Assembly: GCA_021821425.1 (NCBI GenBank)
Contig: JAKACL010000086.1
Span: forward strand, 1 to 10,318
Length of the DNA: 10,318 bases
Source of the DNA: Pseudomonadota bacterium
Lineage (GTDB): Bacteria > Pseudomonadota > Gammaproteobacteria > Burkholderiales > Thiobacillaceae
Direction of reading: 5' to 3'
The notes below the pieces were generated by a model. That model saw only the letters and a program-made list of their open reading frames with translations, made no database searches and was not told the origin of the DNA. The translations under genes and the position numbers were made by a program. Of the stretch, positions 1 to 5,874 are shown in pieces. Position 1 is the stretch's first letter. Each line of letters begins with the position of its first letter.

Positions 1-1
1 C

Positions 2-871
2 GGGGGCCACCGCACCTTGTCCTCCGAAACCATCCAGAAACCGACGCTGGCGCTGATCGGCCACCTCAATTTCGTCCATCCCAACCGCGTCCAGGTGCTG
101 GGCTGCGCCGAGATGGACTACTTGCGCGGCCTGCCTCCAGCGGGGCTGGAAGACGCAATCAGGCACCTGTTTTCGTCCGAACTGGCCGCCATCATCGTTT
201 CCAACGGCGAAGCCGTACCGGGAATGCTGCTCGAGAATGCCGAGCGCAGCGGCACCCCCCTGCTCGCATCGGGCCTCGCGAGCCCCATCCTGATGTCTTA
301 CCTGGGGCATTACCTGACGCAGCGCCTGGCCGAATGCAGCTCGCTGCACGGCGTGTTTCTGGAAGTGCTCGGCACCGGCGTGCTGCTCACCGGCGACGCC
401 GGTGTCGGCAAGAGCGAACTGGCGCTGGAACTCATTACGCGCGGCCACCGCCTGATCGCCGACGACGTCGTCGAACTGAAGCACGTCGCCCCCCAAACGC
501 TGGAAGGAAGCTGCCCGCCGTTGATCCGCGACTTTCTTGAAGTGCGCGGGCTCGGCATCCTCAACATCCGCTTCCTGTTCGGCGAAATGGCGGTCAAGCA
601 GCAGAAGAACCTCAAACTCATCGTCGAACTGGTGCAGCCGCAGGAAATCGGCGAAGTCGGACTCAACCGACTCGACATGGTGGCGTCGGTCGAAACCATC
701 CTCGATGTCGACATCCCCAAGGTGCACATCCCGGTGGCGGCGGGCCGCAACCTCGCCGTGCTGGTCGAGGTTGCCGTGCGCAACCACATTCTCAAGCACC
801 GCGGCGTCAACCCGCTCGAGCAGTTCATCCAGCGCCAGCAGGCGGCCATCGACGAGAACGGGAAGCGCTGA
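2..871 (+). CDS. hprK: HPr kinase/phosphorylase, 5'-partial
   Basis: Bifunctional enzyme that uses ATP to phosphorylate a serine of the PTS phosphocarrier HPr and can remove that phosphate again. Counting from the TTG at 17, the N-terminal domain covers about residues 1-105. The catalytic domain follows, with a conserved His-Gly at 111-112, the P-loop GDAGVGKS at 126-133, the Ala-Asp-Asp at 148-150 and the family signature [10 protein letters not shown] at 175-184. The reading frame is open to the window edge, and full-length family members (about 310-320 residues) have some 30 residues before the segment seen here, so the TTG at 17 is probably not the true start. The stop overlaps the rapZ start by one base (TGATG). 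hprK next to rapZ is the usual proteobacterial arrangement, generally downstream of rpoN, hpf and ptsN, which would lie left of the window. The identification is firm; only the 5' end is missing. Confidence 0.97.
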   Translation, partial: GGHRTLSSETIQKPTLALIGHLNFVHPNRVQVLGCAEMDYLRGLPPAGLEDAIRHLFSSELAAIIVSNGEAVPGMLLENAERSGTPLLASGLASPILMSYLGHYLTQRLAECSSLHGVFLEVLGTGVLLTGDAGVGKSELALELITRGHRLIADDVVELKHVAPQTLEGSCPPLIRDFLEVRGLGILNIRFLFGEMAVKQQKNLKLIVELVQPQEIGEVGLNRLDMVASVETILDVDIPKVHIPVAAGRNLAVLVEVAVRNHILKHRGVNPLEQFIQRQQAAIDENGKR

Positions 872-1707
872 TGCAGGTCGTGCTGGTTTCCGGTCTGTCC
901 GGCTCGGGAAAAAGCATCGCCATCGCGGTGCTGGAAGACATCGGCTACTACTGCGTCGACAACCTGCCGCTGGCAATGCTGCAGCCCCTGGTCGACTATC
1001 TGAAGGGCGCAGGCCACGAACGCATCGCGATTGCCATCGACGCACGCAGCAGCGCGAGTTTTTCGCATTTGCCGGCAATCGCCGAGGCGCTGCGCGAACG
1101 GGGCGCAGACCTGCGCATGATTTTCCTCGAGGCCAAGACGCTGACGCTGGTGAAGCGGTTTTCCGAAACGCGGCGGCGCCACCCGCTCTCCAGCGAAAGC
1201 GTTTCGCTGCAGGAGGCGATCCAGATGGAACGCGAGATGCTCGGCGAGATCGCGCTGCTGGCGCACCGCATCGATACCAGCGACCTGTCGGCCGCGGCCC
1301 TGCGGATGTGGATCAAGGACCTGGTCGGCCAGGACCGTTCGCGCATCACGCTCTTGTTCGAATCCTTCGGTTTCAAGCACGGCATTCCGCTCGACGCCGA
1401 CCTGGTGTTCGACGTGCGCTGCCTGCCCAACCCGCACTACGTTGCCGAACTCAAGCCGCTCACCGGCTGCGACCAGCCGGTGAAGGACTACATCGAATCC
1501 AGCCCCGATGCGATGGCGCTGCTGGCCGACATCCGCGGTTTCGTCGAAAACTGGCTGCCGTGCTTCATCCGCGACCATCGGGCCTACCTGACGGTGGCCA
1601 TCGGCTGCACCGGCGGCCAGCACCGCAGCGTCTATTTTGCCGAAACGCTGGCCGCCGCCTTCCGCGAACGCGAGCAGGTGCTGGTGCGCCACCGCGAGCT
1701 GTCCTGA
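871..1707 (+). CDS. rapZ: RNase adapter protein RapZ
   Basis: RapZ (YhbJ/YvcJ family) is a nucleotide-binding protein. In E. coli it binds the small RNA GlmZ, hands it to RNase E and so adjusts glucosamine-6-phosphate synthesis for the cell envelope. Whether the same RNA target exists in this organism cannot be seen here. The protein has 278 residues, close to the 284 of E. coli. It has a Walker A motif GLSGSGKS at 8-15, the conserved [10 protein letters not shown] at 97-106, ESFGFKHG at 164-171, FDVRCLPNP at 180-188 and the C-terminal [10 protein letters not shown] at 245-254, which belongs to the domain implicated in RNA and metabolite binding. The ATG overlaps the hprK stop by one base, with a GGGAAG-like ribosome site just upstream. 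The next gene starts in the same TGATG manner. No PTS EIIA, HPr or EI gene follows, although these follow rapZ in many betaproteobacteria. Confidence 0.97.
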   Translation: MQVVLVSGLSGSGKSIAIAVLEDIGYYCVDNLPLAMLQPLVDYLKGAGHERIAIAIDARSSASFSHLPAIAEALRERGADLRMIFLEAKTLTLVKRFSETRRRHPLSSESVSLQEAIQMEREMLGEIALLAHRIDTSDLSAAALRMWIKDLVGQDRSRITLLFESFGFKHGIPLDADLVFDVRCLPNPHYVAELKPLTGCDQPVKDYIESSPDAMALLADIRGFVENWLPCFIRDHRAYLTVAIGCTGGQHRSVYFAETLAAAFREREQVLVRHRELS

Positions 1708-2066
1708 TGCTGCGGGCCGGCGACGTGGGCGTGCTGCTGGCCGGCGCCGGCCTCGTCTTCGGGCTGGCCCTGCTCGGCTGGGGCGGCCCCCGCGGCGACA
1801 CCGCGGTGATTCGCGCCGCCGGCCAGATCGTTAACACCATGCCACTCACCCACGCGCACACCATTGCGGTCGACGGTCCGCTCGGCACCACACAGATCGA
1901 GATCGAACCCGGTCGCGCCCGCGTGGCCGCCGACCCGTCGCCGCGCCAGCTGTGCGTGAAGCAGGGCTGGCTCACCCAATCCGGCCAGGCGGCGCTGTGC
2001 CTGCCGAATCAGGTCAGCCTCGAAATCCGCGGCCGCACCGCAGCCTATGACACCCTCGGTTATTGA
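1707..2066 (+). CDS. NusG domain II-containing small membrane-anchored protein
   Basis: A 119-residue protein with an N-terminal hydrophobic segment (about residues 7-25), probably an uncleaved anchor, followed by a small beta-rich domain. The C-terminal half carries the pattern typical of the NusG_II family (PF07009, as remembered): C83-V-K-Q-G-W, then a G-Q turn, then C98-L-P-N and a closing strand. The two cysteines could form a disulfide if the domain lies in the periplasm. Despite the family name it is not the transcription factor NusG and lacks the NGN and KOW regions. Members commonly sit beside Gx transporter-family genes and often near apbE or rnf genes. Here a Gx gene follows directly, overlapping by 20 bases. 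The ATG at 1707 overlaps the rapZ stop by one base, and this start places the hydrophobic segment at the N terminus. The molecular function is unknown; family assignment is good. Confidence 0.85.
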   Translation: MLRAGDVGVLLAGAGLVFGLALLGWGGPRGDTAVIRAAGQIVNTMPLTHAHTIAVDGPLGTTQIEIEPGRARVAADPSPRQLCVKQGWLTQSGQAALCLPNQVSLEIRGRTAAYDTLGY

Positions 2067-2607
2067 GTTGCCGGTCACCCCGGACGACCGCCGCATCGCG
2101 CGGCTGGCGGCGCTGGCAATCGGACTGACACTGGCCGAAGCGGCGATTCCAAGCCCGATCCCCGGCGTGAAACCCGGCCTTGCCAACATCGTCATCCTGC
2201 TGGTGCTGCTGCAATTTGGCTGGCACGCCGCCGCCTGGGTGTCCGCGTTGCGCGTGCTTGCCGGCGGCCTGCTGCTGGGCAGCCTGTTCGCGCCGGGATT
2301 CTGGCTGTCGGCCGCCGGTGCGCTCGCCAGCCTCGCCGTGCTGGGGCTGGCGCAATATCTTCCGCAACGCCATTTCGGTCCGGTCAGCCTGTCGGTACTG
2401 GCGGCCTTCGGCCACATCGGCGGCCAGCTCGCGCTGGTTGGCTGGTGGCTGTTGCCGGGTGCCGCCCTGCTCAAGCTGCTGCCGGTATTTGCCGCCGCGG
2501 CACTGATTTTCGGCGCCGTCAACGGCGTCATCGTGGCGCGTCTGCTTGCCGGCCCCGCATCATCCGGGCGACAATCGGCGTCATGTCTGCCTCCCTCCGC
2601 ACCGTAA
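2047..2607 (+). CDS. Gx transporter family / heptaprenyl diphosphate synthase component I-like membrane protein
   Basis: A 186-residue integral membrane protein with about five or six hydrophobic segments (near residues 17-33, 45-58, 62-82, 88-104, 113-135 and 143-168). The hallmark is the PGVKPGLAN motif at 39-47 between the first two helices, together with a conserved Glu at 31, Arg at 69 and GHIGGQ at 122-127. These match the family annotated either as 'Gx transporter' or 'heptaprenyl diphosphate synthase component I' (PF07456, as remembered). The second name comes from association with prenyl synthase genes; the overall shape resembles small substrate-binding membrane components, so a transport role is plausible but not shown. 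It overlaps the NusG_II gene by 20 bases and ubiX by 25 bases, both in different frames. The last 18 residues, encoded mostly within the ubiX overlap, are non-hydrophobic and probably unconstrained. The substrate is unknown. Confidence 0.85.
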   Translation: MTPSVIELPVTPDDRRIARLAALAIGLTLAEAAIPSPIPGVKPGLANIVILLVLLQFGWHAAAWVSALRVLAGGLLLGSLFAPGFWLSAAGALASLAVLGLAQYLPQRHFGPVSLSVLAAFGHIGGQLALVGWWLLPGAALLKLLPVFAAAALIFGAVNGVIVARLLAGPASSGRQSASCLPPSAP

Positions 2608-3200
2608 CCCTGGCGCTGTCCGGCGCGTCCGGCATGGCCTATGGCCTGCGTCTGCTCGAGTGCCTGCTGGCCGCCGAGCTGCGCGTCTACCTGCTGGTCT
2701 CGCAGGCTGCCCATATCGTCGCCAAGCAGGAGCTCGGCGTGGCCTTGCCGGCGCGCGCCGGCGATCTCGAAAAGCAACTTTCGTCCGGCATGAATGCGCG
2801 CGACGGCCAGCTGCGCGTGTTCGGCCGCGACGACTGGAATGCACCGGTCGCATCCGGCTCCAACCCGGCCGATGCGATGGTGGTCTGTCCCTGCTCGATG
2901 GGCACGCTCGCCGCCATCGCCCACGGCATGTCGGACAACCTGATCGAACGCGCCGCCGACGTCATGCTGAAAGAACAGAAGAAGCTGATCCTGGTGCCGC
3001 GCGAAACGCCGTTTTCCACCCTGCACCTGGAAAACATGCTGACGCTGTCGCGCATGAACGCGGTGATCCTGCCGGCCAATCCCGGCTTTTACCATCGCCC
3101 GCAATCGGTCGAGGCCATCGTCGATTTCATCGTCGCGCGCATCCTCGACCAGCTGGGCATTGCACACACGCTGATGGCACGCTGGGGAGAGGAGCATTGA
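2583..3200 (+). CDS. ubiX: Flavin prenyltransferase UbiX
   Basis: UbiX joins a dimethylallyl group to reduced FMN to make prenylated FMN, the cofactor of UbiD-type decarboxylases such as the one acting in ubiquinone synthesis. The 205-residue length is standard. Visible family motifs are the flavin-binding GASG at 14-17, Ser40 at the end of the second strand, SGSN at 91-94, [12 protein letters not shown] at 102-113, [11 protein letters not shown] at 117-127, Lys130, VPRETP at 138-143 and GFYHRP at 168-173, where Tyr170 and Arg172 are in the substrate pocket of characterised homologues. The ATG at 2583 is chosen because it puts the GASG loop at the usual distance; the frame is open further upstream but that stretch lies inside the Gx gene and does not resemble UbiX. 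The start lies 25 bases inside the Gx gene, so coupling is likely. ubiD is not in the window. Confidence 0.97.
   Translation: MSASLRTVTLALSGASGMAYGLRLLECLLAAELRVYLLVSQAAHIVAKQELGVALPARAGDLEKQLSSGMNARDGQLRVFGRDDWNAPVASGSNPADAMVVCPCSMGTLAAIAHGMSDNLIERAADVMLKEQKKLILVPRETPFSTLHLENMLTLSRMNAVILPANPGFYHRPQSVEAIVDFIVARILDQLGIAHTLMARWGEEH
3186..3199 (+). promoter_or_regulatory. Ribosome binding site that fixes a TTG start
   Basis: A purine-rich GGAGAGGAG run at 3186-3194 lies at the end of ubiX. Its first GGAG is seven bases before the TTG at 3197-3199, ideal spacing for translation initiation. The TTG overlaps the ubiX stop in the string ATTGA. The first in-frame ATG of the next gene is 36 codons further on, inside the conserved LON domain, so TTG is the only reasonable start. 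Confidence 0.75.
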
Positions 3201-3793
3201 GCGACGACCTCAAACCCTACACGTTGCCGCTGTTTCCGCTCAATACCGTGGTGTTTCCCGGCGGTCTGCTGCCGCTGCGCATTTTCGAGACGCGCTACCT
3301 TGACATGGTCAAGCAGGCCATCGCCGACGGCACGCCGTTCGGCATCTGCGGCATTCGCGAAGGCCAGGAGACGGGCACGCCCGCCGTACCCTACCAGGTC
3401 GGCACCCGGGTCTGCGTCACCGACTGGGACATGCCGCAAACCGGCATCCTGCACATCGACACCCGGGCGCAGGACCGCTTCGTCATCCGCAAGCTCCGCA
3501 CCGATCCCAGCGGCCTGTTGATCGGCACCGTGGAATCGGTCAGCAGCGAAGCTGCCGCCGCCGTTCCCGACGACCTCGAACTCGCCGTCGAGATCCTGCG
3601 CCACATCGTCGGCGAATACGGGGATGCGCATTTCGCCGCCCCGCACGAATTCGACAACGCGGTGTGGGTCGGCTATCGCCTGTCCGAGGTGCTGCCGCTC
3701 AAGCACTCGATCAAGCAGAACCTGCTGGAAATGAACGACAGCGTGACGCGACTGCGCATCCTCACCGAGTTTCTGAAGAAGCACATCAACTGA
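3197..3793 (+). CDS. Stand-alone LON substrate-binding domain protein
   Basis: A 198-residue protein consisting of the N-terminal substrate-binding domain of Lon protease without AAA+ ATPase or protease parts (LON/PUA-like family, PF02190). The signature is at the N terminus: [13 protein letters not shown] at 10-22, [14 protein letters not shown] at 25-38 and FGICGIREG at 48-56, followed by the beta strands of the domain and a helical region from about residue 120 to the end. Such single-domain proteins are common in proteobacteria; none of the catalytic elements is present, so it cannot degrade proteins itself, and an adaptor or binding role is only a guess. Translation starts at a TTG with a good ribosome site, overlapping the ubiX stop by four bases. 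The stop overlaps the next gene by one base. Family assignment is sure, function is not. Confidence 0.93.
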   Translation: MSDDLKPYTLPLFPLNTVVFPGGLLPLRIFETRYLDMVKQAIADGTPFGICGIREGQETGTPAVPYQVGTRVCVTDWDMPQTGILHIDTRAQDRFVIRKLRTDPSGLLIGTVESVSSEAAAAVPDDLELAVEILRHIVGEYGDAHFAAPHEFDNAVWVGYRLSEVLPLKHSIKQNLLEMNDSVTRLRILTEFLKKHIN

Positions 3794-4344
3794 TGGCACG
3801 TTTCTATCCTGCGCTCGAGCCGCGGCACCGCGATTTCATCGCCGCGCAAAAAATATTCTTCACCGCCACCGGCACGGCGGACAGCCGGCTCAACCTGTCG
3901 CCCAAGGGCATGGACTGCCTGCGCGTGCTCTCCAACACCTGCGTGGCCTACCTCGACCTCACCGGCAGCGGCAACGAAACCGCCGCGCATTTGAAGCACG
4001 ACGGCCGCATGACGCTGATGTGGTGCAGCTTTGTTGCCGATCCGCTGATCCTGCGCCTGTACGGGCGCGGCCGCGCCGTGCGACGGCAGGATGCAGGCTG
4101 GGCCGAATTGCGCCGCCACTTCCCCGCCCTGCCCGGCGAACGCCAGCTGATCGTGCTGGATATCGATTCGGTGCAGACCTCGTGCGGCTACGCCGTCCCG
4201 ATGTATGCCTGGCGCGGCGAGCGCGATACACTGGCCCGCTGGGCCGAGAAAAAAGGCCCGATCGGCCTGCTGGACTACTGGCGCGAAAAAAACCAGGCCA
4301 GCATCGACGGCCTGCCCACCGGACTGCTGGAGGACACCCCATGA
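3793..4344 (+). CDS. Pyridoxamine 5'-phosphate oxidase family (flavin split-barrel) protein
   Basis: A 183-residue soluble protein of the PNPOx-like split-barrel family that usually binds FMN or a related cofactor. Visible features are KIFFTATGT near 20-28, LNLSPKGMDCLRVL at 33-46, AYLDLTGSGNET at 52-63, the strand MTLMWCSF at 73-80, LRLYGRGRAV at 88-97 and the distinctive QTSCGYAVPM at 128-137. These mark a subgroup annotated only as pyridoxamine 5'-phosphate oxidase family proteins, distinct from true PdxH, so vitamin B6 synthesis should not be assumed. The charged C-terminal tail (DYWREKNQASIDGLPTG) is also typical of the subgroup. The ATG overlaps the LON gene stop by one base (TGATG), and the stop overlaps the following lipoprotein start by four bases (ATGA). 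Substrate unknown; a flavin-dependent reductase or flavin-binding role is the likeliest inference. Confidence 0.9.
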   Translation: MARFYPALEPRHRDFIAAQKIFFTATGTADSRLNLSPKGMDCLRVLSNTCVAYLDLTGSGNETAAHLKHDGRMTLMWCSFVADPLILRLYGRGRAVRRQDAGWAELRRHFPALPGERQLIVLDIDSVQTSCGYAVPMYAWRGERDTLARWAEKKGPIGLLDYWREKNQASIDGLPTGLLEDTP

Positions 4345-4547
4345 AACGCATCCTGATGACTGCCGCCCTGCTGCTGCTTGCTGCCTGCGACCCCACGCCG
4401 CCTCCGCAGCCCGAAGCCGAACGCCAGCCCAATCCGGTGTTCGAAACGCAGATCCAGGCGATGGAGAAAGCGCGCGCAGTGGAAGCGCAAATGGAGGCCG
4501 CAGCCGAGGCGCAGCGCAAAGAACTCGAGGCGACGCCACAGCCCTGA
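4341..4547 (+). CDS. Small hypothetical lipoprotein
   Basis: A 68-residue predicted lipoprotein. A two-residue basic start (Lys2, Arg3) leads into a hydrophobic stretch and a lipobox Leu-Ala-Ala-Cys with Cys16 as the lipidated residue. The mature part is only about 53 residues: a proline-rich spacer (residues 18-31) and an Ala/Glu/Gln-rich segment (about 33-64) that should form a charged helix. The residue after the lipidated Cys is Asp; in E. coli Asp at this position keeps lipoproteins in the inner membrane, but the rule may not hold here. A strong GGAGG at 4329-4333 lies seven bases before the ATG, supporting the start. It overlaps the PNPOx-like gene by four bases, and the next gene follows after three bases. 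No known family recognised. Confidence 0.75.
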   Translation: MKRILMTAALLLLAACDPTPPPQPEAERQPNPVFETQIQAMEKARAVEAQMEAAAEAQRKELEATPQP

Positions 4548-4550
4548 CCG

Positions 4551-4751
4551 ATGCTGAAGTGGTTGCTCACCCTGATCGCGGCCCTGCTGGTGCTGGGCCT
4601 GCTGACACCCTGGCTCAACCGGCTAGGCTTCGGCCGGCTGCCCGGAGACCTGCGGATCAAGCGCGCTCGCGGTATCCTGTACTTTCCGTTCACCAGCGTC
4701 ATCCTGCTGTCGCTCGCGCTGACGCTGCTGGTCCATCTGTTTGGCCGATGA
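4551..4751 (+). CDS. DUF2905 family small membrane protein
   Basis: A 66-residue protein with two hydrophobic helices (about residues 3-21 and 45-63) joined by a basic loop with the family hallmark GRLPGDLRIKR at 28-38, followed by an aromatic FPFTS before the second helix. This layout matches the DUF2905 family of small inner membrane proteins, whose function is unknown. The positive-inside rule suggests that the Arg/Lys-rich loop faces the cytoplasm with both termini on the periplasmic side, although the short N terminus carries a lysine. It begins three bases after the lipoprotein stop with no clear ribosome site of its own, so it probably depends on translation of the upstream gene. greB starts 31 bases after its stop. 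Confidence 0.88.
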   Translation: MLKWLLTLIAALLVLGLLTPWLNRLGFGRLPGDLRIKRARGILYFPFTSVILLSLALTLLVHLFGR

Positions 4752-4782
4752 CCGAGGCGCCTGCCATGAGGCTTGATGCACA

Positions 4783-5343
4783 ATGAATAAAGCCTTCGTC
4801 AAGGAAACCGACGCGCCCGACGCCGACGAGGACGAGGTCGCCGCGCCCCCCCTGCCCGTCGGCGCAAAAAATTACATGACGCCCGCCGGCTACGCGCAGC
4901 TGGATGCCGAGTTCAATCAGCTGTGGAAAGTCGAGCGGCCCAAGCTGGTGGAAACGATCTCGTGGGCGGCCAGCAATGGCGACCGCTCGGAAAACGGCGA
5001 CTACATCTACGGCAAGAAGCGCCTGCGCGAAGTCGATCGCCGCATCCGTTTCCTGTCCAAGCGACTGGAAAACGCGGAAGTGGTCGACCCCGCGACGCGC
5101 GAGGACACCGACCAGGTGTTCTTCGGCGCCACCGTCACAGTGGCGGACCAGGACGGCAGCGAATCCACCTTCGCCATCGTCGGCATCGACGAGGCGGATG
5201 CCGGACGCGGACGCATCGCCTGGATTTCGCCGATGGCGCGCGCGCTGATGAAGGCGCGCGAGGGCGACAGCGTTACCGTGCAAACCCCCGACGGACGACG
5301 CGACGTGGACATCGTCGCGGTGCGCTACCAGGCCATCGACTGA
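4783..5343 (+). CDS. greB: Transcription elongation factor GreB
   Basis: GreB binds the secondary channel of RNA polymerase and stimulates cleavage of the 3' end of backtracked RNA, rescuing stalled elongation. The 186-residue protein has the N-terminal coiled coil (about 33-105) with the acidic tip sequence NGDRSENGDY at 65-74; Asp67 and Glu70 correspond to the metal-coordinating residues. The basic GKKRLREVDRRIRFL at 77-91 distinguishes GreB from GreA. The C-terminal FKBP-like domain (about 108-186) includes VFFGATV, IVGIDEAD and WISPMARALM. An N-terminal extension of about 28 residues, rich in Asp and Glu and absent from E. coli GreB, precedes the KNYMTPAGY start of the coiled coil; such extensions occur in betaproteobacterial GreB. 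The ATG at 4783 begins the familiar MNKAF sequence. A GAGG at 4768-4771 is rather far upstream, so initiation strength is uncertain. Confidence 0.96.
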   Translation: MNKAFVKETDAPDADEDEVAAPPLPVGAKNYMTPAGYAQLDAEFNQLWKVERPKLVETISWAASNGDRSENGDYIYGKKRLREVDRRIRFLSKRLENAEVVDPATREDTDQVFFGATVTVADQDGSESTFAIVGIDEADAGRGRIAWISPMARALMKAREGDSVTVQTPDGRRDVDIVAVRYQAID

Positions 5344-5350
5344 GCACCTG

Positions 5351-5383
5351 TGGCAGAATCCGGACAGGCGCACACCCTGTTCC
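5351..5383 (+). promoter_or_regulatory. Candidate promoter or hairpin upstream of the cytochrome gene
   Basis: The 82 bases between greB and the cytochrome gene contain TGG followed by CAGAAT (5351-5359), which resembles an extended -10 element but has no good -35 box 17 bases upstream. Just after it an imperfect inverted repeat (5362-5368 with 5376-5383, one bulged base, seven-base loop) could fold as a small hairpin, with a CTTTTC about ten bases downstream. It could mark the end of the greB transcript, a start for the cytochrome gene, or neither. Confidence 0.2.
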
Positions 5384-5425
5384 GTCGCGCGGCCCTTTTC
5401 CCTCGATTGATTTCACGAGAACGCC

Positions 5426-5824
5426 ATGAAACCTGCCCATTTCGGTATGAGTCTTTTTTTGCTTGCCACGCTGACTGCCTGCGGCGACGCGAGCTCGCCC
5501 GATGGGGAGGACGTTTCGGCGGCTGCACCGGCCGGGCCGGCTGCGGCGCACCCTGCCGACGTCCTGGCTGCGCTGCCGCCGGACGCGCAACCGTACGGAC
5601 TCGACGTGTATACCGCCAGGTGCCTGAGCTGCCACGGCGACCTCGGCCAGGGCATCGGCGACAACCCCGCGCTCAAGGGGCTGACCTCCACCGCCCTGCA
5701 ACAGAAATTGCTGGCGTATCGCGATGGCAGCCCGCAGGGCGGAAAGGCTGACGCGATGGCCCAGGCCATGGCCGGCATGAGCGATGCAGACATCGCGGCC
5801 GTGTCGATTTACGCCGGGGAATAA
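5426..5824 (+). CDS. Monohaem cytochrome c lipoprotein
   Basis: A 132-residue class I c-type cytochrome. The N terminus is a lipoprotein signal ending in Leu-Thr-Ala-Cys with Cys19 as the lipid anchor, followed by Gly and Asp, so the protein is tethered on the periplasmic side of a membrane. A flexible Ala/Pro/Asp-rich linker (about 20-55) leads to the cytochrome domain of roughly 75 residues. Haem attaches at CLSCH (Cys66, Cys69, axial His70). Met111 aligns with the axial Met of c553/c4-type domains (M-x7-S followed by DADIAAVSIYAG); Met115 and Met118 are close alternatives. It probably passes electrons between respiratory complexes or serves a periplasmic oxidoreductase, but no partner gene is adjacent: greB lies 82 bases upstream and the next gene is convergent. 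The ATG is chosen because it gives the complete lipoprotein signal; the upstream ribosome site (ACGAGA) is weak. Confidence 0.93.
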   Translation: MKPAHFGMSLFLLATLTACGDASSPDGEDVSAAAPAGPAAAHPADVLAALPPDAQPYGLDVYTARCLSCHGDLGQGIGDNPALKGLTSTALQQKLLAYRDGSPQGGKADAMAQAMAGMSDADIAAVSIYAGE

Positions 5825-5838
5825 AACCGCACGCGCCG

Positions 5839-5861
5839 CATCCCTGCCTTGCGCAGGGATG
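5839..5861. terminator. Candidate bidirectional terminator hairpin
   Basis: A perfect 9-bp inverted repeat, CATCCCTGC (5839-5847) and GCAGGGATG (5853-5861), with a five-base loop, lies in the 50-base gap between the convergent cytochrome and thioredoxin genes. Position and stem suit a shared transcription terminator. Neither side has an immediate U-tract: on the minus strand a TTTT occurs about ten bases beyond the stem, and none is seen on the plus side. Termination may therefore be inefficient or may only protect RNA 3' ends. Confidence 0.55.
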
Positions 5862-5874
5862 GGTCCACAACCGC

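Noticed and set aside
17..19. TTG as the real start of hprK
   Set aside because: The frame is open to the window edge and HprK homologues have about 30 further N-terminal residues, so the gene most likely begins outside the window.
310..1692. A 460-codon open frame on the minus strand opposite hprK and rapZ
   Set aside because: It is antisense to two certain genes and its translation is low-complexity Arg/Ala/Gln/His-rich, as expected for the reverse frame of GC-rich coding DNA.
1632..3197. A 521-codon minus-strand open frame opposite the NusG_II, Gx and ubiX genes
   Set aside because: No recognisable domain, spans several real genes on the other strand, and is explained by high GC content.
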